A stretch of 64,000 nt of DNA. Origin: Actinomadura macra NBRC 14102 (GTDB taxonomy: Bacteria > Actinomycetota > Actinomycetes > Streptosporangiales > Streptosporangiaceae). Location: contig NZ_BCQT01000009.1 in the NCBI RefSeq assembly GCF_001552215.1, positions 186,001 through 250,000 of the forward strand, written 5' to 3'. Below, piece by piece: positions 26,788 through 36,373 of this stretch (the stretch's first letter is position 1; every line of letters starts with the position of its first letter). The notes beneath the pieces are model-generated. The model ran no database searches, was not told where the DNA came from, and saw only the letters and a program-made list of their open reading frames with translations. The position numbers and the translations under genes are program-made.

Positions 26788-27998
26788 GGCCCCGGCCGAG
26801 CCTGCGGCCCCGGCTGAGCGTCCGGACGCGGCTGACGCTGGTCTACGGGTCGCTGTTCCTGGTGATGTCGGCGGTATTGGTGACGGTGACGTACCTGCTG
26901 ACCGTCCGGTCGATGGAGCAGCGGTTCCCGAGGGGGAACGCGGGATCGTCCACGACCGTCGCGGAGCTGCGGAACGTCATGGCGGCGGACGCGGTGAAGC
27001 GGCTGATGGCGCTGAAGGCCGAGTCGGACCGGCAGGCGGCGCAGCAGAAGCGCGAGATGCTGGCGCAACTGCTGCAGAGCTCGCTGATCACGATGCTGGT
27101 GCTCGGGGTGCTGGCGGTGGTGATCGGGTACGTGGTGGCGGGACGGATGCTGCGGCCCCTGCACACGGTCACCGCGGCGGCGCGGCGGCTGTCGGAGAGC
27201 AACCTGTACGAGCGGATCGCGCTGGAGGGGCCGCAGGACGAGATCAAGGACCTGGCCGACACGTTCGACCGGATGCTGGACCGGCTGCACCGGGCGTTCG
27301 ACACACAGCGGCGGTTCGTCGCGAACGCCTCGCACGAGCTGCGGACGCCGCTGACCATCAACCGGACGGTGCTGGAGGTCGCGCTGGCGAGCGGGAAGAG
27401 CCCGCCGGAGACCAAGGCGCTGGCGGACGTGCTGCTGGGCAACACCGCGCGGCACGAGCGGCTGATCGAGGGGCTGCTGCTGCTGGCGCGGTCGGAGCGG
27501 GAACTCGGCACCCGGACGGGCACGCCGCTGCCCGACGTGGTCCGCAGTGCCCTCGGCCAGCTGGACGGGCGTGCCGGCGACGTGGACGTGGAGGCGCGGC
27601 TGGAGCCGGCCATGGCGACCGGCGATCCCGTGCTGCTGGAGCGCTGCGCGGTCAATCTGCTGGAGAACGCCCTGAAGTACAACGTTCCGGAAGGGCGGGT
27701 GTGGGTGCGCACCGGGGAGCGCGACGGCATGGTGTTCCTACAGGTGGTCAACACGGGCCGGCCCGTCCCGTCCTACGAGGTCGGGACGATCTTCGAGCCG
27801 TTCCGGCGGCTGCGCGCGGATCGGGCGGGCGTCAGGGACCGAGTCGGGTCGGCGGACGGTGCGGGTCTCGGCCTGTCAATCGTGCGGGCGGTGGTCGCCG
27901 CGCACGGCGGGACGATCGAGACCGTCCCGCGGACGGAGGGCGGCCTGTCGATCACGGTGCTGTTGCCGGCGGCGCGGAAAGCGGCCCTGACGGGGTGA
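26784..27998 (+). CDS. Two-component sensor histidine kinase
   Basis: A 404-residue membrane kinase partnered with the response regulator. Two transmembrane helices (about 17-38 and 105-127) bracket an extracytoplasmic sensor of about 65 residues rich in charged heptads (LKAESDRQAAQQKREMLAQLL). A HAMP segment follows, then HisKA with His184 in ASHELRTPL, and the ATPase with NLLENALKYN (N box) and GAGLGLSIVRAVVAAHGG (G box). The GTG start overlaps the regulator's stop. The last 47 bp overlap the converging acyl-CoA synthetase gene. Confidence 0.93.
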   Translation: MRPRPSLRPRLSVRTRLTLVYGSLFLVMSAVLVTVTYLLTVRSMEQRFPRGNAGSSTTVAELRNVMAADAVKRLMALKAESDRQAAQQKREMLAQLLQSSLITMLVLGVLAVVIGYVVAGRMLRPLHTVTAAARRLSESNLYERIALEGPQDEIKDLADTFDRMLDRLHRAFDTQRRFVANASHELRTPLTINRTVLEVALASGKSPPETKALADVLLGNTARHERLIEGLLLLARSERELGTRTGTPLPDVVRSALGQLDGRAGDVDVEARLEPAMATGDPVLLERCAVNLLENALKYNVPEGRVWVRTGERDGMVFLQVVNTGRPVPSYEVGTIFEPFRRLRADRAGVRDRVGSADGAGLGLSIVRAVVAAHGGTIETVPRTEGGLSITVLLPAARKAALTG

Positions 27999-29709
27999 CC
28001 GCCCGGCCGGCGCGGCCGGTCGGCTCGGGGCGGGTCGCCGGCCAGGCGACCCGGCCCTCCGGCTCCGGTCCGGGGCGGGCGGTCAGCCAGCGGTGGACGA
28101 CCTTGCCGGTGGCGTTGCGGGGCAGTTCGGGGATGAAGTGCACGTCACGCGGCGCGGCGTACCGGGCGACCTGGGCGTGCACGTGGTCGCGGACGGTGTC
28201 CGCGGCGAGCCGGGCGCCGGGGCGCAGGACGACGAAGGCGGCGAGCCGCTGCCCCCAGTCGTCGTCCGGGACACCGACGACGGCGACCTCATGGACTTCC
28301 GGGAGGCGCAGCAGCGCGTCCTCGACGTCGCGGGGGACGACGTTCTCGCCGCCGGACACGACCAGGCCGTCCCGGCGGCCGTCCACGAACAGCAGCCCGC
28401 GGTGGTCGATGTGGCCGAGGTCGCCGATGGCGAGCAGGCCGTCGCGGACCTCCATCGGCTCGCCGCCGGTGTAGCCCTCGAAGAGCAGCTCGTTCGCGGC
28501 GAAGATCTGGCCAATGGTGGAGCGGCCCACCCGGGTGCCCTGCGCGTCGATGATCGCCAGCGAGGTGTTGCGGGGCGGACGGCCGGCGGTGCGCGGGTCA
28601 AGCCGCAGGTCACGCGGGGTGGCGATGGACACCCAGGACGCCTCGGTGGAGCCGTAGACGTTATAGAGCCGGTCGCCGAACTCGTCCATGAACCGGGTGG
28701 CGAGGTCGCCGGGAAGCACGGCGCCGCTGACCGCCGCGATCCGCAGCGAGGACATGTCGTGGGCGGCGCGGACCTCCGGCGCCAGTTCCAGGATGCGTTG
28801 CAGCATGACCGGGACGGCGAACACGGTGACGTCGCGGTGCGCGGCGATCGAGTGGAGGGTCTGCTCGGGGTCGAACCGGCGGTGCAGGACGGCCGGTGCA
28901 CGCAGCGCCCAGGCCATCTGCAGCGCGGCATAGCCCCAGGTGTGGAACAGCGGCGCTTCGATGATCATCGTCTGGCGGGCGCGCAGCGGGATCCGGGACG
29001 TCATCGAGGCCAGCGGCCACAGTCCGGGACGGGGTGGGCGGCGGGCGCCCTTGGGACGCCCGGTGGTGCCCGAGCTGAGCATGATCGTCCGGCCCTGGAT
29101 CTGCGGGGGCTCGGCCGTCGTCTTGCTTCGCGGGACGGAGGCAATGATCTTGCTGATGCTGGGGCCCGGATGGCGGTCGGCCCACAGGACGTTCTTGCGC
29201 AGCGCGAGAGGGACGCCCCCGAGCAGCGGCGCGAACTCGGCGTCCACGATGAGGAGGTCGGGGCGCAGCTCGCTGAGGACAGCGCTGATCTGGCTCGTTC
29301 CGAATCCGGTGTTGAGCAGGACGACCTCGGCGCCGCGCCTGCTGCACGCGACGAGCGTCACGGCCATGCCGCGGTGGTTGCGGCACAGCACGCCGACGCG
29401 CTTGCGGGGGCCTTGCAGGGGCAGTCCGGCGGCGAGGCGAGCGGCCTGCTCGTCCAGCTCGGCGAAGGTGAGGGCGCCCTCGTCGTCGATCAGGGCGGTC
29501 TTGCCCGGGGAACGCGCGGCGGCGCCGATGACGATGCCGGCGAGCGTGGTCCCCCAGCGGTGCAGCGCACCGAGCTGGCGGAGCGTGCCACTCGGGCCGA
29601 GGCCGCCGGAGAACAGCAGACCAGTGCGCACCAGCAGAGCGGAGAGATCGCGGCTGTGCCCGATGCGTCGCCGCAATCCCGGCCGGTAGACGGGCCTCGC
29701 GTGGACCAC
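27952..29709 (-). CDS. Acyl-CoA synthetase / AMP-dependent ligase (ANL superfamily)
   Basis: A 585-residue adenylating enzyme predicted to activate a carboxylic acid (probably a fatty acid) to its CoA thioester. The P-loop-like A3 motif SSGTTGRPKG (about 208-217), YGSTEASW, the GDLGHID motif, and the C-terminal catalytic Lys in RNATGKVVH are visible. The 70-residue N-terminal extension resembles mycobacterial FadD-type membrane-associated enzymes. GTG 29709 has GGAGGAGGGG 4-8 bases upstream. The Pro/Gly/Arg-rich tail overlaps the kinase gene's 3' end. Confidence 0.9.
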   Translation of the reverse strand: MVHARPVYRPGLRRRIGHSRDLSALLVRTGLLFSGGLGPSGTLRQLGALHRWGTTLAGIVIGAAARSPGKTALIDDEGALTFAELDEQAARLAAGLPLQGPRKRVGVLCRNHRGMAVTLVACSRRGAEVVLLNTGFGTSQISAVLSELRPDLLIVDAEFAPLLGGVPLALRKNVLWADRHPGPSISKIIASVPRSKTTAEPPQIQGRTIMLSSGTTGRPKGARRPPRPGLWPLASMTSRIPLRARQTMIIEAPLFHTWGYAALQMAWALRAPAVLHRRFDPEQTLHSIAAHRDVTVFAVPVMLQRILELAPEVRAAHDMSSLRIAAVSGAVLPGDLATRFMDEFGDRLYNVYGSTEASWVSIATPRDLRLDPRTAGRPPRNTSLAIIDAQGTRVGRSTIGQIFAANELLFEGYTGGEPMEVRDGLLAIGDLGHIDHRGLLFVDGRRDGLVVSGGENVVPRDVEDALLRLPEVHEVAVVGVPDDDWGQRLAAFVVLRPGARLAADTVRDHVHAQVARYAAPRDVHFIPELPRNATGKVVHRWLTARPGPEPEGRVAWPATRPEPTGRAGRAVTPSGPLSAPPATAP

Positions 29710-29824
29710 CGCGCCCCTCCTCCAGCGATTTCACACCACGTTAGCCATGGTCACCGGTGCGTACAAGAGCGTGGTCACGCCGACCTCCGTCATCCGGTGT
29801 CCCGAGGTGGACACGGGCCATCCG

Positions 29825-30003
29825 TCAGCGGTTGAGGGCCTGGACGGGCTCGATGCGCGCGGCCTTCAGCGCGGGATAGAGCCCCGCGACGAGCCCGGTG
29901 ACCGTGCCGATCAACGGTGCGGTCACGACGAGGACCGGGTCCATGACCGGCGTCCAGTTCCGCGACGCCGATACCGCCGCCACCACCACGACCGCCACGC
30001 AGG
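29825..30003 (-). pseudogene. C-terminal FtsX/MacB permease remnant
   Basis: About 60 codons on the minus strand ending at the TGA at 29825 read as the last two helices of a MacB-type permease: DPVLVVTAPLIGTVTGLVAG and LYPALKAARIEPVQALNR, the signature end of the FtsX domain. Upstream of about 30003 the frame runs antisense through the permease gene and is no longer FtsX-like, so the rest has been lost. Its closeness to a two-component system suggests a former cognate transporter. Confidence 0.75.
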
Positions 30004-30143
30004 TGCCGAGACACCGGCGAGGACAGAGTGTTCCCGGCGTCCACGCAGGCCACGGGAAACCTGTGTTTCGCCTGATCATAAAGCGCGCACATACGGGCAT
30101 AGGCGTGTCGGCCCCGAAGACCGGCCAGGAGGAGCTCCGAGCC

Positions 30144-31664
30144 ATGAACCTGCTGCGCACCAAGTCGGTCGAGCAGTCGATCCGCGACACCGAGGAGCCG
30201 GGGCACCAGTTGCGCCGGGACCTGTCCGCGCTGGATCTCGTCGTGTTCGGGGTCGGCGTGATCATCGGTACCGGGATCTTCGTGCTGACCGGCCAGGTCG
30301 CCCGGGACAAGGCCGGTCCGGCGGTCGCGATCTCGTTCGTTCTCGCGGCGATCGTCTGCGGTCTCGCCGCACTGTGCTACGCCGAGTTCTCCTCCACCAT
30401 CCCGGTCGCGGGGTCGGCCTACACCTACTCCTACGCCACCCTCGGCGAGTTCCCCGCGTGGATCATCGGTTGGGACCTCGTGCTGGAGTTCGCTCTCGCC
30501 GCCGCGGTCGTCTCCGTCGGCTGGTCCGGGTACGCGGTGTCGCTGCTGGACGACGCGGGCGTCACCCTGCCCGCCTCCATCATCCATCCGCCGGGCGAGT
30601 CCGGCGGCGTGGTCAACGTTCCGGCGATCCTTCTCGTGCTGGCCGTGACGGGGCTGCTCGTCCTCGGGGTGAAGGTGTCATCGCGGGTCAACGCGGTGAT
30701 CGTGGCCGTCAAGGTGTTCGTGGTCCTGCTGGTGATCGTCGCCGGGCTGTTCTTCGTCAAGGGCGCGAACTACCACCCGTTCATCCCGCCGTCGGAGTCG
30801 ACGCCGTCCGTCGAGGGCGGGGCGGCGCCGCTGATGCAGGTGCTGTTCGGGGTCACGCCGGTGAGCTACGGCTGGCTCGGCATCTTCGCGGCCGTCGCGG
30901 TGGTCTTCTTCGCGTTCATCGGCTTCGACATCGTCGCCACCGCCGCGGAGGAGGCCCGCCGGCCCCAGCGGGACCTGCCGATCGGGCTCATCGGCTCCCT
31001 CGTCATCACCGCCGTCCTGTACGCGGCCGTGTCGGTGGTCGTCGCCGGAATGCAGAACTACAAGCAGCTGAGCGTCGACGCGCCGCTCGCGGAGGCGTTC
31101 AAGGCCGCCGGGCATCCGGGGTTCTCCACGGTGATCAGCATCGGTGCCGTCGCCGGGCTCACCACCGTCGTGCTGATCCTGCTGCTCGGCCAGAGCCGCG
31201 TGTTCTTCGCGATGAGCCGGGACGGGCTGCTTCCGGCGTGGCTGTCGGCCGTCCACCCGCGTTTCGGTACCCCCTACCGCTCCACGGTGATCATGGGCGT
31301 GATCGTCGCGACGATCGCCGGGCTCATCCCGCTGGCCAAGCTCGCCGAACTCGTCAACATCGGCACCCTCTTCGCGTTCCTCGTCGTCTCGGTCGGCGTG
31401 CTGATCCTGCGCCGGACGCGGCCGGAACTGCCCCGCGCGTTCCGCACGCCGCTGGTGCCGCTGGTCCCCGTCCTGTCCGTGCTGGCCTGCCTGTTCGTGA
31501 TGATCAACCTGCCGGTGGACACCTGGCTGCGGTTCCTGGCCTGGCTCGCGGTCGGCGCCGTCATCTACTTCACCTACGGGCACCGCCGCAGCCGCCTGCG
31601 TGAACGGCAGTCGCAACACTGCCCGTCGCAGCCTGACCCACCTGTCAATTCGACCTCCGCGTAG
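30144..31664 (+). CDS. APC-family amino acid permease
   Basis: A 506-residue polytopic transporter with 12 predicted helices. The APC signature at helix 1 (GVGVIIGTGIFVLTG), the helix 6 region (FFAFIGFDIVATAAEEARRPQRDLPIG) and SRVFFAMSRDGLLP identify the CAT-like cationic amino-acid transporter branch; the substrate is unproven. ATG 30144 has GGAGGAG 10 bases upstream; the frame extends 5' through an FtsX remnant region without SD. It ends 5 bp before the reductase gene, so the two are likely cotranscribed. Confidence 0.92.
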   Translation: MNLLRTKSVEQSIRDTEEPGHQLRRDLSALDLVVFGVGVIIGTGIFVLTGQVARDKAGPAVAISFVLAAIVCGLAALCYAEFSSTIPVAGSAYTYSYATLGEFPAWIIGWDLVLEFALAAAVVSVGWSGYAVSLLDDAGVTLPASIIHPPGESGGVVNVPAILLVLAVTGLLVLGVKVSSRVNAVIVAVKVFVVLLVIVAGLFFVKGANYHPFIPPSESTPSVEGGAAPLMQVLFGVTPVSYGWLGIFAAVAVVFFAFIGFDIVATAAEEARRPQRDLPIGLIGSLVITAVLYAAVSVVVAGMQNYKQLSVDAPLAEAFKAAGHPGFSTVISIGAVAGLTTVVLILLLGQSRVFFAMSRDGLLPAWLSAVHPRFGTPYRSTVIMGVIVATIAGLIPLAKLAELVNIGTLFAFLVVSVGVLILRRTRPELPRAFRTPLVPLVPVLSVLACLFVMINLPVDTWLRFLAWLAVGAVIYFTYGHRRSRLRERQSQHCPSQPDPPVNSTSA

Positions 31665-31669
31665 GCAGA

Positions 31670-33022
31670 ATGGCCGGCATGGCAGAACCTGTGCGCGTCG
31701 CCGTGATCGGTTCAGGCCCGGCGGGACTCTACGCCGCCGAGGCGCTCGTCAAGCAGACCGGCGGAAACGTGCGGGTGGACGTCCTGGACCGGCTGCCCAC
31801 GCCGTACGGCCTCGTCCGCTACGGCGTCGCGCCCGACCACAAGTCGATCAAGGCGATCGCCCGGTACCTGCAGAAGGTGCTGGAGGGCGAGGGAGTGCGG
31901 TTCTTCGGCTGCCTGGAGCTCGGCCGCGACCTCACCCGCGCCGACCTGCTCGACTGCTACGACGCCGTGATCTACGCGACCGGCGCGATGGTCGACCGGC
32001 ACATGGCGATCCCCGGCGAGGACCTGCCCGGCAGCATCGCCGCCACCGACTTCGTCAACTGGTACTGCGGTCATCCCGACGCCGCCGACCACGTCTTCGA
32101 CCTGTCGGTCGAGGAGGTCGCGGTGATCGGCGTCGGGAACGTCGCGGTGGACGTCGTCCGCATCCTCGCCAGGACGGCGGACGAGCTGCGCGAGACCGAC
32201 GTCCCCGAGCAGGTGATCGAGGCGCTGGCGCGCAGCCGGGTCCGCCGCGTCCACATGATCGGTCGCCGCGGCCCCGCCCAGGCCAAGTTCACCACCAAGG
32301 AGGCCCGCGAGCTGGGCGAGCTCCCGAACGCGGCGATCCACGTGAGCCCGCAGGACATGGAGCTCGACCCCGCCAGCGCCGCGCTGGCCGAGAGCGACCG
32401 GCACGTGCGCGGCAACATCAAGGTCCTCAGCGGTTGGACGGGTGAGCCCGCCGACCGGCCCCGGCACATCGACGTCCGCTTCTGGCGCGCCCCTATCGAG
32501 ATCCTCGGCACCGACCGTGTCGAGGGCCTGCGCCTGGAGAAGACCCGCCTGGACGAGACCGGCCGCGTCACCGGCACCGGGGAGTACGAGACGCTCCCCG
32601 TTGGCATGGTGCTCCGCTCCGTCGGCTATCAAAGCGTCCCCCTGGAGGGCATCCCGTTCGACGAACGCGCCTATGTCGTCCCGAACGACGGCGGCCGCAT
32701 CCTCGCCCCGGACGGCACCCGGGTCCCCCGCGAGTACGTCGCCGGCTGGATCAAGCGCGGCCCGACCGGCGTCGTCGGCACCAACAAGTCCGACGCCGCC
32801 GAGACCGTCCGCAACCTCCTGGACGATCTCTCGGGCGACCGGACGGCCCCCGGCGGCACCATCGAGGAACTTCTCGAAGCGCGCGACCTTCCCGTCGTCA
32901 CCTATGCCGACTGGCTCAATCTGGACGCTGCCGAGATCGCTCTGGCCCGCAGTCTCGATCGCGGTGAGCGCGTGAAGCTGGCCCGCTGGGAGGCCATGAC
33001 CAAGGCGTGCAGAGGGGATTAG
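31670..33022 (+). CDS. fprA: Ferredoxin-NADP+ reductase, FprA type
   Basis: Flavoprotein of 450 residues related to mycobacterial FprA and mammalian adrenodoxin reductase, moving electrons between NADPH and ferredoxin. The FAD motif VIGSGPAGLYAAEAL is near residue 11, PTPYGLVRYGVAPDH follows, then the NADP motif VIGVGNVAVDVVRIL, and RRGPAQAKFTTKE. The C-terminal GWIKRGPTGVVGTNKSDA is typical. ATG 31670 or ATG 31679 could be the start. Likely to supply cytochrome P450 or other ferredoxin-dependent enzymes. Confidence 0.93.
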   Translation: MAGMAEPVRVAVIGSGPAGLYAAEALVKQTGGNVRVDVLDRLPTPYGLVRYGVAPDHKSIKAIARYLQKVLEGEGVRFFGCLELGRDLTRADLLDCYDAVIYATGAMVDRHMAIPGEDLPGSIAATDFVNWYCGHPDAADHVFDLSVEEVAVIGVGNVAVDVVRILARTADELRETDVPEQVIEALARSRVRRVHMIGRRGPAQAKFTTKEARELGELPNAAIHVSPQDMELDPASAALAESDRHVRGNIKVLSGWTGEPADRPRHIDVRFWRAPIEILGTDRVEGLRLEKTRLDETGRVTGTGEYETLPVGMVLRSVGYQSVPLEGIPFDERAYVVPNDGGRILAPDGTRVPREYVAGWIKRGPTGVVGTNKSDAAETVRNLLDDLSGDRTAPGGTIEELLEARDLPVVTYADWLNLDAAEIALARSLDRGERVKLARWEAMTKACRGD

Positions 33023-33128
33023 GGGGACGGGGTCGAGACCTACCGGGTGAGGACCAAACTGCCAGAGGTCGCCATCCAGGCAAAAACCATCCCGCAGGTA
33101 GTGACGGGAGTGTGACGGGGACGCTACC

Positions 33129-33503
33129 GTGCGGCATGTGACCGGCGGTCCAGAACTGTACGGGTTTCCCCCGCCCGCGACACTGCCCGATCTGCGGTGG
33201 CTGGGTCCGGACTACGTCTCCGTACTGGTGTACGACCTGACGCAGGGGCTCCTGCGCCAGGACCCCCGCACGTCCGTCATGGGCGTGCGCTGTGAAGGCG
33301 AGCCCGACCTGCGCCCCTCGGTCGATCCGAGCGGTGTCATCCGCGCGCATGACGCCTGTTTCCCTCTTCAGGTCTTCGTCCAGGACGGCACCGGGCGGCC
33401 GTGGCGGCTGCGCGGCCGGTGGACGTACTCCGGCCGCGAGCTCGGCACCTCCGCGGCGTCCATCACCCACTTCTGGCACCTGGTGTCCGCCGAGGGGGTC
33501 TAG
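33129..33503 (+). CDS. Conserved hypothetical protein
   Basis: A 124-residue cytoplasmic protein without recognised domain. It is well folded by appearance (DYVSVLVYDLTQGLL, PLQVFVQDGTGRPWRLRGRW, ITHFWHLVS). The start is GTG 33129 or GTG 33138; a TACCGT box sits close to the start, so it may be leaderless. It converges with dxs, 38 bp apart. Confidence 0.68.
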   Translation: MRHVTGGPELYGFPPPATLPDLRWLGPDYVSVLVYDLTQGLLRQDPRTSVMGVRCEGEPDLRPSVDPSGVIRAHDACFPLQVFVQDGTGRPWRLRGRWTYSGRELGTSAASITHFWHLVSAEGV

Positions 33504-33541
33504 CCGGGACCCGCGGGTGGAGCCGGGCCTGCCTTCCGGCG

Positions 33542-35458
33542 CTAGTCGGACGTGGCGGGCTCGTGGGTCTCGGACGCGCCGGCGCGGGCGACGCATTCGG
33601 TCACCTCGCGGGCGAGGGCCTGGGGGGTGAGGCCGATGTCGGCGAGGATCTCGGCGCGCGCGGCGTGGTCGAGGAACTCCTGGGGGATGCCGAAGGTGCG
33701 GATCGGGACGTCGATCTCGGCGTCGCGCAGCAGCCGGGCCACGGCGTCGCCGACGGCGCCGGTGCGGCCGTTGTCCTCGGCGACGGCGACGAGCGCGTGC
33801 TCGCGGGCGAGGTCGAGCAACGCCGGGTCGAGCGGCTTGACCCAGCGGGGGTCGACGACGGTGACGCCGATCCCCTGCGCGGCGATGAGCCCGGCGGCCT
33901 CCACCGCGGGCCCCGCCATCGAGCCGGCCGCGACGAGCAGGACACGGGTGCCGTTGGAGCCGTCGTGCCGGGCGAGGACGTCCATGCCGCCGACCTGCCC
34001 GATCGCCTCGATGTCGGCGGGCGCGGGACCCTTGGGGTAGCGGATCGCGGTCGGCCCGTCGGAGACGGCGACGCATTCGCGCAGCAGTTCGCGGAGCCGG
34101 GCGCCGTCGCGGGGGACGGCGACGCGCAGGCCCGGGACGAGCTGCAGGATCGACAGGTCCCACATGCCGTTGTGGCTGGCGCCGTCGTCACCGGTGACAC
34201 CGGCGCGGTCGAGCGCGAACGTCACGGGCTGGCGGTGCAGGGCGGTGTCCATGAGGACCTGGTCGAACGCGCGGTTGAGGAACGTCGCGTAGAGCGCGAC
34301 GACCGGGTGCAGGCCGCCGAGGGCGAGGCCGGTGGCGGAGGTGACGGCGTGCTGCTCGGCGATGCCGACGTCATAGCTGCGGTCCGGGAACGCCTCGGCG
34401 AACGGGGCGAGCCCGACCGGGTAGAGCATGGCGGCGGTGATGCCGACGACGTCGCGGCGCTCGCGGCCGATCGCGACCATCTCCTCGCCGAACACGCTCG
34501 TCCAGGGGGTGCCGCCCTTCTTGGGCAGGAACTTCCCGGTGACGGGGTCGAACGCGCCACCGCCGTGCATGCAGTCCTCGGTGTCGTTCTCGGCGGGCGC
34601 GTAGCCGCGTCCCTTGGTGGTGATGCAGTGCACGATCACCGGGCGGCCGAACCCGCGGGCGCGGCGCAGGGCACGTTCCACGGCGTCCTCGTCGTGGCCG
34701 TCGATCGGGCCGACGTACTTCATGCCGAGGTCCTCGAACATCGCCTGCGGCTGTAGGACGTCCTTGAGGCCCTTCTTGATGCCGTGCAGCGCCTCGTAGG
34801 CGACGTTGCCGACCACCGGTGCGCGGGGGACGGTCTTCTTGATGAGGTCGAGCGCGTGCTCGTAGCCCTGGGTGACGCGCAGGTCGGCGAGGTGGCTCGC
34901 GAGCCCGCCGATCGTCGGCGAGTAGGACCGGCCGTTGTCGTTGACGACGATGATGACCGGCCGGTCGACGCCCGCCGCGATGTTGTTCAGCGCCTCCCAG
35001 CACATGCCGCCGGTCAGCGCGCCGTCGCCGACGACCGCGACCACGGCCCGGTCGTCCTCGCCGCGCAGCTGGAACGCCTTGGCGAGCCCGTCGGCGTACG
35101 ACAGGGCGGTGGAGGCGTGCGAGTTCTCGATGATGTCGTGCTCGGACTCGGCGCGGCTCGGGTAGCCCGACAGGCCGCCGCGGCGGCGCAGCAGGTCGAA
35201 GTCCTGCCGTCCGGTGAGCATCTTGTGGACGTACGCCTGGTGCCCGGTGTCGAAGAGGATCTTGTCGTGCGGCGAGTCGAAGACCCGGTGCAGGGCGATC
35301 GTCAGCTCCACCGCGCCGAGGTTCGGGCCGAGGTGCCCGCCGGTCTTGGACACCGCCTCGACGAGGAATTCGCGGATCTCCCCTGCGAGGCGAGGCAACT
35401 GCCCGGCGTCCAGTCGCTTGAGGTCCTCGGGACCCGTGATCGACTCCAGCAGGCTCAC
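33542..35458 (-). CDS. dxs: 1-deoxy-D-xylulose-5-phosphate synthase
   Basis: Thiamine-diphosphate enzyme that opens the MEP pathway by condensing pyruvate with glyceraldehyde-3-phosphate. The 638-residue protein carries [18 protein letters not shown] with metal-binding NDNGRSYSP, the glutamate-bearing GIAEQHAVT, and the transketolase C-terminal region. GTG 35458 (MSLLESITG) is chosen since GGAGGAG lies 9 bases upstream; an ATG at 35485 and a longer open frame have no SD. It diverges from idi across 165 bp. Output feeds isopentenyl diphosphate, and so the hopanoid operon 16 kb away. Confidence 0.97.
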   Translation of the reverse strand: MSLLESITGPEDLKRLDAGQLPRLAGEIREFLVEAVSKTGGHLGPNLGAVELTIALHRVFDSPHDKILFDTGHQAYVHKMLTGRQDFDLLRRRGGLSGYPSRAESEHDIIENSHASTALSYADGLAKAFQLRGEDDRAVVAVVGDGALTGGMCWEALNNIAAGVDRPVIIVVNDNGRSYSPTIGGLASHLADLRVTQGYEHALDLIKKTVPRAPVVGNVAYEALHGIKKGLKDVLQPQAMFEDLGMKYVGPIDGHDEDAVERALRRARGFGRPVIVHCITTKGRGYAPAENDTEDCMHGGGAFDPVTGKFLPKKGGTPWTSVFGEEMVAIGRERRDVVGITAAMLYPVGLAPFAEAFPDRSYDVGIAEQHAVTSATGLALGGLHPVVALYATFLNRAFDQVLMDTALHRQPVTFALDRAGVTGDDGASHNGMWDLSILQLVPGLRVAVPRDGARLRELLRECVAVSDGPTAIRYPKGPAPADIEAIGQVGGMDVLARHDGSNGTRVLLVAAGSMAGPAVEAAGLIAAQGIGVTVVDPRWVKPLDPALLDLAREHALVAVAEDNGRTGAVGDAVARLLRDAEIDVPIRTFGIPQEFLDHAARAEILADIGLTPQALAREVTECVARAGASETHEPATSD

Positions 35459-35623
35459 GCGTGTCAACTCCTCCGTCGGGGACATCGCCCCCACTCCCGG
35501 GGCTCCCCTGGTCTCGGGCCGTTCCGAGTTTAATCCCGGTTCGCCCACGACGCGCCGCACCCCGCCTCCCCCACGGGTGTGAAACAACTGACCCACGGGA
35601 CCGCGATGGGGTAGGAACAGAGC

Positions 35624-36211
35624 ATGGGCGTCGAAGAGATCGTGCTGCTCAACGCGGAAGACGAAGCCGTCGGTACCGCTCCGAAAGCAGAGAGTCACCA
35701 TAGAGACACCCCGTATCACCTGGCTTTTTCCTGCTATGTGGTGGATACGGAGGGTCGTGTTCTGATCACCCAACGCGCGCTCGGGAAGCGGACCTTCCCC
35801 GGCGTCTGGACGGGGAGCTGCTGCGGGCATCCGGGCCCCGGCGAGGGACTGCGCGGTGCGGTGATCCGGCGATTGCGTGACGAACTGGGCCTACTGGATG
35901 AATCACTCGAATCCCTGACGCCCGTCCTGCCGGGCTTCCACTACCGCGCCGTCGCCGACGACGGGACGGTCGAGCACGAACGCTGCCCCGTCGTGCGCGC
36001 CACGGTGCCGGCCGGCACGTCCGTCCGGGCCAACCGCGCGGAGGTCGAGGCCGCCGAGTGGTGGACGTGGAAGGAGTGCCTCGACCTGGTCGACCGTCCC
36101 GAGTCCTCGCCCTGGTACCGGCTGCAACTGGCCGAGTTGGCCCCGCTGGGAGAACCGCGGGACTGGCCCGACGCGGGGACCGCCCCGCTCCCGCCCGCCC
36201 TCGGCTGGTGA
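35624..36211 (+). CDS. idi: Isopentenyl-diphosphate delta-isomerase, type I
   Basis: Nudix-fold isomerase of 195 residues that interconverts IPP and DMAPP. Active-site Cys in [13 protein letters not shown], metal-ligand His residues ([13 protein letters not shown]), and the catalytic Glu in [11 protein letters not shown] are present. It diverges from dxs, so the two MEP/isoprenoid supply genes share a control region. A strong hairpin follows 29 bp after the stop. Confidence 0.96.
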   Translation: MGVEEIVLLNAEDEAVGTAPKAESHHRDTPYHLAFSCYVVDTEGRVLITQRALGKRTFPGVWTGSCCGHPGPGEGLRGAVIRRLRDELGLLDESLESLTPVLPGFHYRAVADDGTVEHERCPVVRATVPAGTSVRANRAEVEAAEWWTWKECLDLVDRPESSPWYRLQLAELAPLGEPRDWPDAGTAPLPPALGW

Positions 36212-36239
36212 CCCGCCAACGTCCCGCGCTCTGACCCGT

Positions 36240-36276
36240 GTCGCCCCCGTCGTGCCCTCGGCCCGGCGGGGGCGAC
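36240..36276 (+). terminator. idi terminator hairpin
   Basis: GTCGCCCCCG (36240-36249) is perfectly complementary to CGGGGGCGAC (36267-36276) with a 17-base loop, 29 bases after the idi stop and before the sugar ABC operon. Confidence 0.65.
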
Positions 36277-36373
36277 GCTCGATAACCGCGAGATCACTTT
36301 TCGATGTGCGCTGTTGACCCGCTGACCCGACCGATCGGAGGCTTTGTTTTCCGGGGCAACGAAAGGACGGGCG

